From Megalopta genalis (lineage: Eukaryota; Arthropoda; Insecta; Hymenoptera; Halictidae): a stretch of 64,000 nucleotides of DNA. This document shows, in pieces, positions 1 through 11,535 of the stretch; the stretch's first letter is position 1, and every line of letters starts with the position of its first letter. Below the pieces are notes generated by a model. The model did no database searches. It was not told the origin of the DNA and saw nothing but the letters and a program-made list of their open reading frames with translations. A program made the translations under genes and the position numbers. Location of the stretch: contig NC_135017.1 of NCBI RefSeq assembly GCF_051020955.1, positions 27,498,689 through 27,562,688 on the forward strand, given 5' to 3'.

Positions 1-487
1 TGTTAAATATATTCTGAGATGCTTTATACATACATGCGAGAAGTTCGATACTAAATTGCCGCTTTCACCACTTCGTATTTTTGTGGGTATCAACATGTCC
101 AAGTCTATGCATAGCATTATGGAAAATTGCCAGCGTTATGCAAGTTTTACTACAATTTATGGTCCGCGTGACATCGAAATCGTGATATACAAGGGTTATC
201 AATCTACATATAATATATCCTACAGACAAATTTCTATACACTATTTGCACAAACTGATACACATTTGGTCCATGTATTATATATTACACGATCCTAACGT
301 TTCCGAACCGTCCGACACATTAAAACCTATATGTTCGACCAAATAAGTTACTCAAATTGATATGGTACACCGTTTCTCTGCAAATTATTACACCCGGATC
401 TTTCTAATAATATCGTAAAATATTTACTAAAATACTTTCTAGTATACGCACGATTATTTAGATTGAATTGTTACTTCATTCTTCTAA
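1..487. other. AT-rich stretch, no gene seen
   Basis: AT-rich sequence with scattered stops in all frames. The short open frames at the left edge (for example near 56-346) have no start context, splice signals or recognisable residues. It ends at the CTAA that replaces the TTAA target of the MITE that follows. Confidence 0.6.
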
Positions 488-718
488 CCCTTTGCACTCG
501 AAGCTATTTTATAACTGTAAATCTAAAACAATTTCTCTGACTTGTAGTATATTTATTTTATATAACAAAGCGTATTTTATGCGTATGAAATTAACTCCTG
601 TGACTCGCACAACAGTTAAATCTAATTAAATCTAAACTTTGTTCATATAAAAATTATCTGAGAACGTGATACAACAAATTTCAATGGTGTCTCGGAGTCA
701 CCACTCGAGTGCAAAGGG
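488..718. mobile_element. piggyBac-type MITE, 231 bp (CCCTTTGCACTCGA family)
   Basis: The left end reads CCCTTTGCACTCGAAG and the right end reads CTCGAGTGCAAAGGG, an inverted repeat of about 15 bp. The right flank is TTAA (719-722); the left flank is CTAA (484-487), one base off. TTAA targets and CCC-starting ends are typical of piggyBac elements. There is no transposase frame, so it is non-autonomous. A relative of the same 231-bp length, in the opposite orientation, lies at 29143-29373. Confidence 0.75.
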
Positions 719-722
719 TTAA

Positions 723-1359
723 CTGTATACAGGACGATATGCATTTTTCGTAAGCGATTACTCGAAACGGACATCCATGAAACTTCGCGTATTTTTTGTG
801 CATAGATGGATGGTTCATTGATTCCCAGTGTAATTTTCATATAGACCCTCAGAAAAATGGAAGGGCAGAAGGTCAAAGTACGGATTTTTCAAAATGTTAT
901 AAATGTTATAAATGTAATATAAAAGAATTCAAACTTTAAAATAACGTACTATCGATTCGATTTTCTAAATTTAAAAATGTATCCTTGCTTTTAGAATAAT
1001 AATATAAAGATTGGCCTGTGTACATATCTTTTTACCATAATTTACCCGAAAAACACATTTCTTTATATCATCAATAGAATGCAAGTATCGATCTAAAAAT
1101 ATCATGTCTATTCTGTTACGCTCGTCTGTATTTATTGATGAAAAAGAAACTATCTGCCACTGAAATAATTAATCTAAGAATTGCTAGTGTTATATATTAC
1201 GCGTATTTGTTATCTGACACTGCGACTCTCTCGCGGCGAAGCCACTCGAGATTTGTATATCTTTGGGTCCCTCGTTCTTAGCACGATCAGTTTTCGACGC
1301 TGTTTGCATAATCTGCATCTCTTTTAACGAAGTCGAAGTCACTCAGTTGCATTTCGAAC
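723..1359. other. AT-rich intergenic stretch, no gene seen
   Basis: No splice-flanked or coding-like frame was found. A slightly GC-richer patch at about 1220-1380 leads into the weak open frame at 1360. Confidence 0.5.
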
Positions 1360-1692
1360 GTGACAGCGTGCGTTTCGTGTGTTCTAAAAAATCTCGAAGC
1401 ATCCCTATTGAAAGTGAATTCAAACAATCGTGAAAGCTGTGGAATTTCGTTTTCCAAAGAGGCAGAAGAAGAAATTAAAATCAAGGATAATAAAATGCTG
1501 TGCCAGGAACGTGATTTTCGAGATTCATTTGCAGATGTCAGTGATAGAAACGATGTTGCTTCAACAAGTGATTTGGGAATTGTATCAAATAACAGTGATC
1601 TGATGAGTGATCCGTCGAAAATAATAAATCTATCGATAAAGAGTGCATCGAAAAGTACTTTTATCAGTGTATTTTCGGGTGTAAAAATATAA
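1360..1692 (+). CDS. Orphan open frame of 110 codons, doubtful
   Basis: An uninterrupted frame rich in Ser, Asn, Asp and Lys, with an acidic/charged middle (KEAEEEIKIKD) and a short Ser-rich tail. I recognise no family, signal peptide or membrane segment. The reverse strand over 1287-1736 is also open for 149 codons, so this could be chance or the fossil of an old coding element. No splice signals or Kozak context favour a gene. A second acidic fragment (EIEYLIDDEDD) lies in another frame near 1880-1915, which could fit a frameshifted remnant. Confidence 0.15.
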   Translation: MTACVSCVLKNLEASLLKVNSNNRESCGISFSKEAEEEIKIKDNKMLCQERDFRDSFADVSDRNDVASTSDLGIVSNNSDLMSDPSKIINLSIKSASKSTFISVFSGVKI

Positions 1693-2105
1693 ATGATAAA
1701 AATCTGTGCTTTATTAATAAAGTGATAAGAACACAAGTACTAGTTGAACATCGTATAATTATTTTTGAACGATCTGTTAGTTACAAACGCCACATTAGTA
1801 ATGAATGCATCGGGAGGGAAGCATTGCAAAATCTTCAACAAAGAATACAACAACAATAAATTACTCTATCTGGTTCCGAAATCGAGTATTTAATCGATGA
1901 CGAGGATGATGGCGCGCAAAGTGAGTAAGAATGGAATAAACAAATATTTTTACGTCGAGAGTTCACTAATAATACTTCACTAATAATTATTGAAAGTTTT
2001 GTTCTACTGTTGTTATAAATTAAATAAAGAAGTATCCAACTACATGTCTATACATATATACGTTTTAGTAATTTCGAAAAATCGACTGAATTCCTAGATG
2101 TATAA
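1693..2105. other. Spacer, no gene seen
   Basis: AT-rich sequence with no open frame of note apart from the short acidic fragment near 1880-1915. Confidence 0.5.
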
Positions 2106-2264
2106 TTTTAAGTGACAGTCACTGTAATTTGGGCAAAAAAAAATGGGCAATTTGGGAAGAGGAGATACGATTATTTGAGCCTTGCGGCTGATTTTTATAG
2201 TTTTTGATAATCGGTTACTATAAAAACGAACCGCATCTGAGCGCGAATTATGGAGAATTTGCTG
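2106..2264. mobile_element. Palindromic TA-flanked MITE (CAGTAAATTCTC family), copy 1
   Basis: The right end is GGAGAATTTGCTG followed by TA (2265-2266), matching the inverted end of the family. The core carries GGGAAGAGGAGATACGATTA, then a fold-back in which TTTTTATAGT (about 2195) meets ACTATAAAAACGA (about 2217). The left end is decayed. Fuller copies lie at 21011-21232 and 12574-12767. Confidence 0.6.
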
Positions 2265-2266
2265 TA

Positions 2267-3006
2267 TTTAGATCAAGAAATGTTTCGATCAGTCCATCTT
2301 CCAATAATTTTAATTGATATTTTCTCTTGTTTGTTTTTGAGAATGTAACTTCCGTCTTCTTTTGTTCATATCTAAGAGCGTAACAGCGTACTATACTAAT
2401 CGTGGTTTAAGAAATTCCGTACAGAAACGAGCGGAGCCCAGAGCCAAGAATGCAATATTTATCGAAAGCGAGTCGATCGATTATACGGTGTCCTTGTAGC
2501 CCTCAGTGGCGCTAGCGTTCACGCTAGGGGCGCGTTCTTTTTAATGATGTATTAGCGCCGTGTTTTGACACGAAAGAAGCGGCAACTGGTCGAGGTCGCA
2601 TTCTTCTCCTTCTTTTTCCTTTGTCCTTTCGTTCGGCTTTGAATCCACGCGCGGCCTCTTGCGGCTCCCACCGTCAGCCCATAGAAACATTTCAGTGAAC
2701 CACTTAACGTCTCGAAACCCTTAGCCTTCAATTAATCAGTCCCGGCGAAGACCGCTCAGCCGAGATTTTCTGGGTCTCCGAGCGGTGACGAGGTCTTCAT
2801 GGTGGGTACCGATCGTAACTGTAATCGGACTGGTATGGCGCACCCGATCCTCGGGGAATCGCTCGAACGATCGACGAGTAGTGTGATACGAATTTTTTAA
2901 TTCACTGAATCAAAAATTGAATTCACCGAATTCAAGAATTTCACTGAATTTCCAGAAAGTTATTTGTTATTTCAGTTTTCGAGAATGGACTAGTTGAACC
3001 GCAAGA
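2267..3006. other. Mixed sequence, GC-richer 2430-2880, no gene seen
   Basis: The block at 2430-2880 is CpG-rich and fairly complex, unlike its surroundings. I find no ATG-led frame with a donor and no RNA gene. It could be a regulatory element or a conserved noncoding block. Confidence 0.4.
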
Positions 3007-3008
3007 TA

Positions 3009-3126
3009 CAGTAAATTCTCCCCAATTGACGCTCAGATTATGCACAAAAACAGACAGTTTGGGAAGGGGATACTTGCGGCTCGTTTTTATAGTTGTTGAC
3101 GATCGGTCTTTCGGAAGAATTTACTG
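3009..3126. mobile_element. Palindromic TA-flanked MITE (CAGTAAATTCTC family), copy 2, internally deleted
   Basis: It starts CAGTAAATTCTCCCC after TA (3007-3008) and ends GAAGAATTTACTG before TA (3127-3128). Both ends and the TA duplication are intact, but only 118 bp remain: the left arm plus the centre (TTTTTATAGTTGTTGACGATCGG), while most of the right arm is gone. Confidence 0.75.
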
Positions 3127-3128
3127 TA

Positions 3129-4310
3129 CGTTGCAGTTCCTGAAGAAAGAAAAAAGGGTGCTCACTGAAGCGCTATATTTAACCTTCCGAAAATCCTTAA
3201 AAATATGAAAATGATTGACGATTGTTTTTATTTCAACGAGAATACATTCTCATTGAATCGTAGGAACTTATTGAGGGCAAAAGATTAATTTTTATATATT
3301 TTAATCTCATTGAGAAATAATGCCGCGTGTAAAGCATAGTTTTTAAAGCGTACAGTATTTTGAATGGCGAAAATAGTAAATAGATACGTTATTTTGGATC
3401 AAGCACGAGTTTTTGAAAATAAAATATTTTATTCGTTTGAAAGAATGTACTTTTAGAATTCACTATTCTATTTCACGTTTTAGGTTATCAAAATAAAATA
3501 TTTGTTTTCACGATTTAGCTGTTGATTATCGAAATAAAATATCTTATTTACTGAAATTTCGTTTCCTACACTTGAAGTACTATTTTAGTCGAATTGTGAA
3601 GAATCTATTATTTAAAATGGTATTTCAAATATTTTCTCTATAAATATTACCCAGCTCTGGGTACTATTTATCCTATCCTAATGATGCTAGAAACGGCGTG
3701 TCAACTGGTTAAACAGCGCCGGAAGTTGTACGGAATAAAAACGTTTATTATAGGACAGCGGTGGAGACACTCTTTCGTTGAAGCTTAACATCGCCATCCT
3801 CTCGTCCAACAATACAATAGAAACTATAAAACATTCGCTTAACACCAATCGGTACGACGAAACCAACCGAGACCAACCGACAGTCGTCGTCGGTGGATCG
3901 TAAAAAGGTCTCCGAAATTCCGTGGATTCATTAGACAAGAGTCGCTTAGGTACGCGCAGACTTACGATCGTCGATCCGAGAAATCGGCGTACAAGGCCCT
4001 TATCTGCGAGCAGGATCTATAGTCCCGATGTCGAAAATCGGGCTCTCGGTATCTTGTAAGAACGGCGTCCTACGGTTTTCGGGGTCCGGCCTCCCGAAAC
4101 CACCGAAAGAGTTTACGATTTTCGGCACGCAGATGGAGAGAAAGAGAGATGGCCAGAGAGAAAAAGGGAAGAATGCCCCCCTCCCCCCCACTGACAATAA
4201 ACACACGGGGGCACCTATAATGAAAGAGATCGGATGTGCGAGCGTTTTGATTTTTTTCCACTCTTGCCTTCGTTTCTCTCTTTCTCGCTCTTCAACTAAT
4301 ACGCCCTCGA
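3129..4310. other. Intergenic stretch, GC-richer from about 3680, no gene seen
   Basis: 3130-3660 is AT-rich with A/T-run repeats. 3680-4310 is GC-richer and has overlapping open frames on both strands (120-177 codons), none with recognisable residues or splice signals. I treat these frames as chance. Confidence 0.4.
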
Positions 4311-4319
4311 CGGGGATGG

Positions 4320-4410
4320 GGGGCTTGCCCACGAACGCGCTATCTTCGCGCGCATTAATCATACTGGAAGGGTTGCTACGGGAATTGTCCTCCCTCTCTG
4401 CGGTATTCCT
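4320..4410 (+). repeat. Short duplicated block A (pairs with 6404-6475)
   Basis: The run from ACGCGCTATCTTCGCGC through GGGTTGCTACGGGAATTG to CTCCCTCTCTGCGG aligns base for base, with few gaps, to 6404-6475 (ACGCCCTATCTTTGCATAC ... GGGTTGGCAAGGGAATTG). Each copy is followed downstream by a TTCGAATAA-rich element. It may be an old local duplication or a dispersed repeat. Confidence 0.5.
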
Positions 4411-4527
4411 CTGTCCCCTCCGAAGTTATATTCCGGAATTTCGGTCTTTCAAGGATCCCCTATTCGCAACCACGTACTTCTGTATGTATTATCAACCGGC
4501 TGCTTTGTTCATCAAACTTTGCTTGAT

Positions 4528-5432
4528 CGTAGTTGGGCATTATTCGAATTGTTTCACATAAATATTTATCTGAGATAATTATTCGACTGAATTCTTCTTT
4601 GTCGAATACTTTATTCGAATGAATTCTTCTTCGTCGAATACTTTAATCGAATGAATTCTTCTTTTTTTGAATACTTTGTCCGAATATTTTATTCGTCATG
4701 AATTATTCTATCTAGTTATATGAATAAGTTACTCAAATGGCGATTGAAAAATTATTGCAACAATAATGCGAATGTTTTTGTGTTTATGTAATTTTATAAC
4801 AATATATTCATATGAGTAGAAAGATTATTTTGTTATGTATCAATGATCAATCAACCTAAAAGCAACAAACTTTCTGATGCAACATTTGAAAACAAGGAAT
4901 GTGGAAGAAATAAATCGACGAACTATGAAAAAAAGGTTATATTTTATTATTTCTATTCAAAACGATTATTTTATGTATGAATTCCTGTACAAATAAATTC
5001 TTACAAGAATGAATTCTTATTCGAATATAATATTGTTTGAATGCATTCTTATTCGAATATAGTATTATTCGAATGTATTCTTATTCGAATATGATGTTCG
5101 AATGCATTGATATTTGAATATAATATTCGAATGCATTGTTATTCGAATATAATATTCGAATGCATTCTTATTCGAATGTAATGTTCGAATGCATCCTTAT
5201 TCGAATATAATATTCGAATGCATTCTTATTCGAACATGATGTTCGAATGCATTGATATTTGAATATAATATTCGAATGCATTGTTATTCGAATATAATAT
5301 TCAAATAAAATCTTGTTCGGATAAATTTGTATCTAAATAAATTCTTATTCGATTTGAATATTTATTCGATACTGTCGAATTTTATTTGATAGTTTTCATC
5401 TCTTATCCGTAATACGAATAAAATTTGGCCAA
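4528..5432 (+). repeat. TTCGAATAA-rich dispersed element, copy 1
   Basis: It opens AGTTGGGCATTATTCGAATTG and closes GGCCAAACTCT, ends that are roughly inverted. The body is an irregular array of TTCGAATAA, TTCGAATGCATT and related words (densest 5035-5340). A unique stretch at 4845-4930 is the reverse complement of part of the copy at 23095-23770. No coding frame exists. It appears to be a non-autonomous mobile element whose inner part expanded as a satellite. Confidence 0.6.
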
Positions 5433-6385
5433 ACTCTGATTTTCATTTCTAATTCACTTGCTATTGATTAACTGTTGTATTAATTAATGCTGTTTTTTTT
5501 CTTTTTTATTAAAGGATTAGATATCTTATTGAAAAGTGTGCTTATAATGAAGTTAAAACGATGAATATTCTATATTTTTGAAGACATTTATTTCGTAGAA
5601 TAGTGAAAGAACAGAAAAGATACATTGCGTTGTTACATTGTTAATATGATTGAACTATGAAAATTAAAATACACAAATAACTGGATCTTAATGCAAAACG
5701 AAAGATGTGTTAGTAATAAAAGTAATAAAATAAAAAATTTCTTCGTAAATTCCAACGATCGAGAACGAGATATAAATTTCACACTTCGTTTAATAATTTC
5801 GGTGCGTTGTTAAATATGTATAGATAATCTTGAATTGTTTTAATCCCTGTATCGTTTCAAATTTGATCATTATACATTTATAAATGCAAAAACTCCGCAG
5901 TCTAATGATCTCTCACAAAAGCCTCATTTATAATGAGCATTGTGATTGGTTTTTGAACGACTCCCGTAAATAGAACCACAAATTAGTCATTTATATAACT
6001 ACAGTACAATAATAGCAAGCATTACTTTTTATTGGCCGGTTTACAAACACTTATCAAAAAGGAAAATCTATTCCAACAGTAAAAATATACTGAAAAGTAA
6101 TATTAACAGAAATACATAGAGTTTAATCGTTGCGTGTTCAATGCATTTCCGTGGAGATAACCTGTTTTTATACCTGGTTAACTCTAATTGAATGTCCTCT
6201 GAGCGAACCAACAGATCATTAAATTTTAAGAAGATAATAAAAGATGGTTTCGCAATGTTGATAATGGGCACGATCGCTCTAATTTGGAATCATTTTTAAA
6301 GCCGGCAAACGTTTCAATGGAGCACCAGTTAAATTGACTCGCCAAAGAGATTGCTTTTGCTTGTCCGGTTTCGTTCCGGCCAATC
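5433..6385. other. AT-rich intergenic stretch, no gene seen
   Basis: No convincing frame. A single end of the GACTGCGGATTTTA family (ACTCCGCAGTCTAATGATC) sits at about 5892-5910 without a clear partner. Confidence 0.5.
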
Positions 6386-6403
6386 AGGCGGATGGGCATG
6401 TTC

Positions 6404-6475
6404 CGAGACGCCCTATCTTTGCATACATTAATCACTAGAAAAGGGTTGGCAAGGGAATTGTTCTCTCTCGCTGGG
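6404..6475 (+). repeat. Short duplicated block B (pairs with 4320-4410)
   Basis: This is the second copy of the block described at 4320-4410, with the order ACGCCCTATC, CATTAATCA, AAGGGTTGGC, AGGGAATTGT kept. The moderately GC-rich surroundings (6290-6760) have short frames on both strands but nothing recognisable. Confidence 0.5.
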
Positions 6476-6884
6476 ACGATCTCGCCCAGCCGGGCCCCCC
6501 TTTTCGGTGCCACCATCGTTTTCCCAGCCGAAACTCTATACCCGTCCTGGAATTCCAAATTGAACCGCATTAGAGGTGTTCAGCGTCACGTTTCCCTAGA
6601 TTCCCCGATAGACGGATTCCAGAATTCGTGGAAAGTTATCTCGTCCCAGTTTATCTAGATCACCCGGCCCAAATACTCGCTTCATTCGGCTGCTGGTTTG
6701 ATATACACCGACGAGAAACGACGCTCCTCTGCTTCGACGGCGCAAAATGGGAAACGCGTATGCCAAAGTCTTACAAATTAATCATTTTAATGATTTCGAT
6801 ACACAATTTAATATTTCAATAAACCTACGAATGATTAAATTAAACATAATATTAATTAAACATAATATTAAATAATAAAACATA
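6476..6884. other. GC-richer then AT-rich spacer, no gene seen
   Basis: 6476-6780 keeps moderate GC with overlapping short frames (88, 64 and 114 codons on the two strands), none supported by residues or splice sites. Confidence 0.4.
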
Positions 6885-7140
6885 TTATAGTGCAGAATAC
6901 AGCATATTGTTTATATTGAAATATTGTTTTATTTAGTACATACGACAAAAAAAACACAAAAATAAAATAAAAATAAAGAATTAAAATGTTGTACAAAAAT
7001 AATATTAACATTTGCACTGATATAATGCAAGTTCTTATCCTATGTTAAAATTTACTACACCCAAGAATATACATTTATGTAATATGTTTCTTAACTTTTG
7101 CCAGTAGGTGTTTACATACATCCATTAATTTTAACAATAT
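6885..7140 (+). repeat. Dispersed repeat of about 250 bp, copy 1 (pairs with 28552-28790)
   Basis: Shared words in the same order in both copies are ATTGTTTTATTTAGT, ACGACAAA, AATAATATTAACATT, CTTATCCTATGTTA, AACATGTTT-like and TTTTGCCAGTAGGTG. Similarity runs over more than 200 bp. No ends or coding capacity were found, so the class is unknown. Confidence 0.5.
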
Positions 7141-7274
7141 TATATATTATTATTATATTATTATTATAATATATAATGCTATCAAGAATTGTACATAAAA
7201 GTAATATAAAAACAACGTGATTGAGACGAATACAATTTTAGCGTACACATAGTAATTTCAACAATATTACTGTA

Positions 7275-7796
7275 TTACAATATTACTATAATATTCGAAT
7301 AAATTAATTGCAGAATTCTTTATTTATCCGATTGAATTAATTGCAGAATTCTTTATTTATTCGAATAAATTATTCACAGAATTCTTTATTTGAATAAGCT
7401 ATTCGAATAGGAATCGTTAAAATTATTCGAAGAATAATTCGAATAATTCGAATTGCTTACGCAATTTTACAAAAATATATTTATACGAATACATTCAGGA
7501 TCAGTTCAATTACAATTACTGATAAAATCGCCCGTAAAAAGATTATTTAAAGTAGCAAATTTTCGGTTATAGTATTTGAAAAAAAGTGGCATAATCACTT
7601 TTATTCGAATCGATTATTTTCCATATGAATGCCTGTGTACGAATAAATTCTTATTCGAATAAAATCTTATTCGAATAAATATTTAGCTGGATAAATTTTC
7701 ATTCGACTGGATATTCATTCGATAACGTCGTAATCAAATGTTATTCGTTAACCTTCATCTTTTATCCGTCAGCTGAATAAAAAATACTGTCCAACT
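7275..7796 (+). repeat. TTCGAATAA-rich dispersed element, copy 2
   Basis: An array of GAATTCTTTATTTATTCGAA and related words ends in GTCCAACTCTG, matching the right end of the copy at 4528-5432. The middle (7490-7640) carries AATCGATTATTTTCC and CCTGTGTACGAATAAATTC, also shared with the other copies. The left end is not clear. Confidence 0.55.
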
Positions 7797-8420
7797 CTGC
7801 TGGAGCATAATGTTCCGAAGCAGCGCTCTCTAATCCGAACGTTTGACACGATTCGCGGGGCGTTCCAAGCGGGGAACAATGATCACTTCCTGTTTGCATT
7901 GTTTCCCATTTACGATGCCCCGGAAAAAGAATGAGGCCCGGTACTGCGCGGAGCCGTAAAGGTGTTTCATTGTGCGTCCTACGTGTTTCACCGGGTATCG
8001 GTGTTTACACGATCATCCGTGGACAACGTTATTGAATAGAGGCGAGGCAGTTGTAAAAAGGGCAGGTTGTGTCGCGCGCCGCAGTCCCCCTTTTTTTCGG
8101 GAACGCTTAAAGAGGGTGGCCCTCGTGGGCCACAAAAGGGTTCGTGTGTCCCCGGGAACCACGGGGCCCCACCGCGATTCCGAAACGCCACACAGGACGA
8201 GCCCGAAATCAGATATTGTTCAGCCCTCGACTTCCTTTATGGCGTGTGATGGATGAAACTAATCGGTCAAGCAGGTGACTATATACACCCTGCAGTTGCA
8301 CACGAGTTACCGTGACCACGGGTGGTGCCGTTTCTACCAAGTTTCCGGGACTCAGAAAGGGTCCTCCTTGACGTCGCAATACGTCGCACTATGGGGCAAT
8401 CGCGCGCCAAACACGATAAA
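7797..8420. other. GC-rich island, no gene assigned
   Basis: A CpG-rich block with GC runs and three overlapping open frames of 60-94 codons on both strands. None has a recognisable family or consistent splice sites. A conserved noncoding or regulatory block is possible. Confidence 0.35.
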
Positions 8421-9835
8421 AGATCATTTTATAAAAGTATATTTATAAAAGTATGTTCGGTAAAGGAAATGTTTACCAATAGTTAGTTAGACATATGAGC
8501 ATTTCTCTGTTTTGAACAGAGAAATGGTAAAAAAATCGTCTCAAATTAAAATTGACGGATATAAGTGTTTTGTTCTTTGAAATTAAATGGTAAGTGATAG
8601 AAATAAGTTTACCTAATATGTACTAAAATTATATCAAATTACACTTTCATGTGACTGATACGTTTCGAGTTATACCTAATTAAATATATTAAATATATAT
8701 AATAATATATAAAAATAATTCAATACAGCGAGATAAAGTGTTAACTTTGTTCTCATTTTTAAAAAGTGAAATCTTAGCTCTTTGTTAACAAAATATTGCC
8801 TGTTACTAATTGCTGTTGTGAAAGTTACAGAAGCAAACATTAGTCACGGCACGTGCGAGCATAGCCTCGGATCAGGTTACGCTTACCGAAACATTTTTTT
8901 AAACATATAAAGTTAAATGTTTATCTAATATTACTTACTAATTATTTCTAATATTGTTTACTGATGTCATTTCAATATTATTTTACTAATATGGTAATTA
9001 TAAACAGGCTTCTAATTACGTTGGATCCTAATTGTATTATATTAATCAAGTCTAAGAAAAAAGCCAATACAAAATCTGTGCTCTATTTAAAGAACGCAAG
9101 AGAAATGTTCTTTTCAACTGTGAAAGAACACAAAAATGACACATAATGTTGACGATGACGATCAAAAATAAATAAAGCATTATCAAGTTTCTCATTAAAT
9201 TAAATAATATATTACACAACATTCAAGACTCTTGGACCAATTTTTAAAAAGTTATTTCGCTTGAAACGCTGTCAATATACTTCCCCTGGCGAGTTTTATA
9301 ATTACTTCATAATTACTTTAAAAATTGCATAGGATGATATAAATAACCTTGACGTTAAAAATTAATACTATTAAAACAGGAAAAATATATATTATATAAT
9401 CTAGTATGTACATTTTTTTATATATGCAGCTGTAACCTCCAAGGAGAGGTTATTCTGCAGTCTTTATTACATGCATAACATTTACAATATTAAATTCATA
9501 CTAATATATATATATATAATGTAGTAATCATAATACATATTATAGATTTTCACAGCCCGTGTCTGTTACAGCAGAATTATGAAATTAACTTTACAATGAT
9601 GATAGCAAATTAAAGATTAATCTAGAATCTAATTCAACCATTGAAATTGTGATTTGTACTTATTATAAAATAAATTGTAAATATTATGTGTTTTGTAGAG
9701 ATCGTAATAGTAAAATTGTATCGATAAGTTAGGAATAAATCTCCACGACATCTGTATAATTACCTTTGTATTATTATATTCATCCTTGCGTGAACGTTCT
9801 TAATTATTACCCTTAAAATAACAGGTTATGGCTAA
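8421..9835. other. AT-rich intergenic stretch, no gene seen
   Basis: Short AT-rich frames only. An inverted repeat around AACCTCC-AAGG-GGAGAGGTT lies at about 9425-9460. Confidence 0.5.
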
Positions 9836-9913
9836 GTAAAAATTGTAAGTAAAAATTATAAGTAAAAATTATAAGTAAAAATTTCAAATAAAAATTATAA
9901 GTAAAAATTATGA
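9836..9913 (+). repeat. 13-bp tandem repeat, about six copies
   Basis: The unit is GTAAAAATTATAA with single-base changes, repeated head to tail without gaps. It is a simple minisatellite in AT-rich DNA. Confidence 0.85.
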
Positions 9914-10960
9914 AGTTAAAGCCAAGAAAATATGCAGAAGTGAGATTGGTCTCGATTTATAAGATCAAGAACCCAGTAGTGGTCCCAGAATGCAGTGAAG
10001 ATGACTAATAAAATAACACTATAGCACTGTAATGTGTATGTAACACTATGAAAACATGGAAACAACACTATAAAATTTCAGCAATTAATGTCCAGCAAAT
10101 TGTCGCAGTACTAATAAAAGAAGAATTAACTAGTGAATTCTTTCGTAACAAAAATAATCGTTCGATTGCAGTAAATTGAAAGTTGAAAATAATACTTTCT
10201 ATTCTAATGATATTGATTATATTTCAAGAAGAACATCTTGAAACGATATCTCGGGGCGATTGTTTCTCAATGCGAGTTTCCTACAAAAATTACAGGCGTA
10301 AAGGAACGAACTTGTGCCATTTAAGTTGTTCGAGAATGCTCGAAGACACATTACGTCACGCATAGCTTCACTCGAAATTGTAAATCACAGTGGTGTAACA
10401 CGGTTTCGTGACGCGAACAATACGGACTTCGAGAAACGTCTAACTGTTCTAACCGACCCGAATGTTAGGGGAAAAGGACCCAAGACGTAGTCGATATTAG
10501 AAGAAGATTTCGATATTCCTGGAATTCGTGCCCGGAGCCCTCGGTATTCAAAGTATCGCTCCGGGATCGGTATTAAGGGAAACGCGACACAATCTTGTCG
10601 GCTTATAATGACCGTAATTAAGGCACGATAACCATAAAGCAATATTCGATACATAATGTTGCATGTGTTGAGAAAGAAATCTAGAGGCGGTAGATTATAC
10701 GAACAATATTGTCGTCACATAAATCTTTGAACAGTTTTATTCTCAAAAACTTTCGGCTTGTGAATTGGCAAGAATGTTCTTTCCTATAATACACTATTTT
10801 CTATTTTATTCTATTCTTAACTGTAGTGAATTGTTATTTTATTTAGTCGACGGTGAGCGAAATGATACGAAAAAGTTTACAAAGTCATTCGTTAGATGCA
10901 AGAATCTTTTCCTTCAGATTTTGATTAAGAAATTAGTGGATTGCACAAGTTTTTGTACGA
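9914..10960. other. Intergenic stretch, no gene seen
   Basis: A GC-richer block at 10380-10640 holds an 89-codon reverse frame of ordinary composition with no recognisable motif. I do not call it a gene. Confidence 0.4.
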
Positions 10961-11325
10961 TAAATATGTAAAATGCATATGATATTTATACACGAAAGAA
11001 ATGCAAAATATGCAAAGTGTATAGGTATATATGTATAACATTATATAATATAAATATGTAAAATGCATATGATATTTATATACGAAAGAAATGCAAAATA
11101 TGCAAAGTGTATAGGTATATATGTATAACATTATATAATATAAATATGTATATAAATATATATACATATAATATAATATAATATATATAGTATAATATAA
11201 TAGTATAGTATAATATAATAGTATAGTATAATATAATATAATATAAATATGTAAAATGCATATGATATTTATATACGAAAGAAATGCAAAATATGCAAAG
11301 TGTATAGGTATATATGTATAACATT
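10961..11325 (+). repeat. 90-bp tandem repeat, three copies with an AT-rich insert
   Basis: The unit starts TAAATATGTAAAATGCATAT and contains GAAAGAAATGCAAAATATGC and AAAGTGTATAGGTATATATG. Copies start at 10961, 11051 (exact 90-bp spacing) and 11244. About 100 bp of TATAATA repeats separates the second and third. The two reverse 80-codon frames here are just translations of the repeat. Confidence 0.9.
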
Positions 11326-11335
11326 GTATAATGAA

Positions 11336-11535
11336 TAGACTACGGATTTTTATGCAAAATAAAAATTGACTGCATTTATTACGGCATACAAGAGCTAGAT
11401 ATACATTTATTTCTTTTCTTAATCATTTTAATAAGTACAAAATAATACAACAGTACCTTTAAATTATCGAAACATTTTTACCGTATTGAATTTGATCTAC
11501 TAATTTTATCATAAATGCATGAAATCCACACTGTA
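11336..11535. mobile_element. TA-flanked MITE of the GACTGCGGATTTTA family, copy 1
   Basis: The left end is TAGACTACGGATTTTTATGC and the right end is GCATGAAATCCACACTGTA, a diverged inverted pair about 200 bp apart. There is no coding frame. TA target and length fit a mariner-like MITE. A half copy starting TTGACTACGGATTTTTATG lies at about 30126. Confidence 0.5.

Noticed and set aside
4000..4561. Opposed 120- and 177-codon frames
   Set aside because: Both strands are open over the same GC-richer block; there are no motifs, no splice pair and no start context.
10961..11325. CRISPR-like array
   Set aside because: The repeats are 90 bp, adjacent, have no unique spacers, and lie in an insect genome context.
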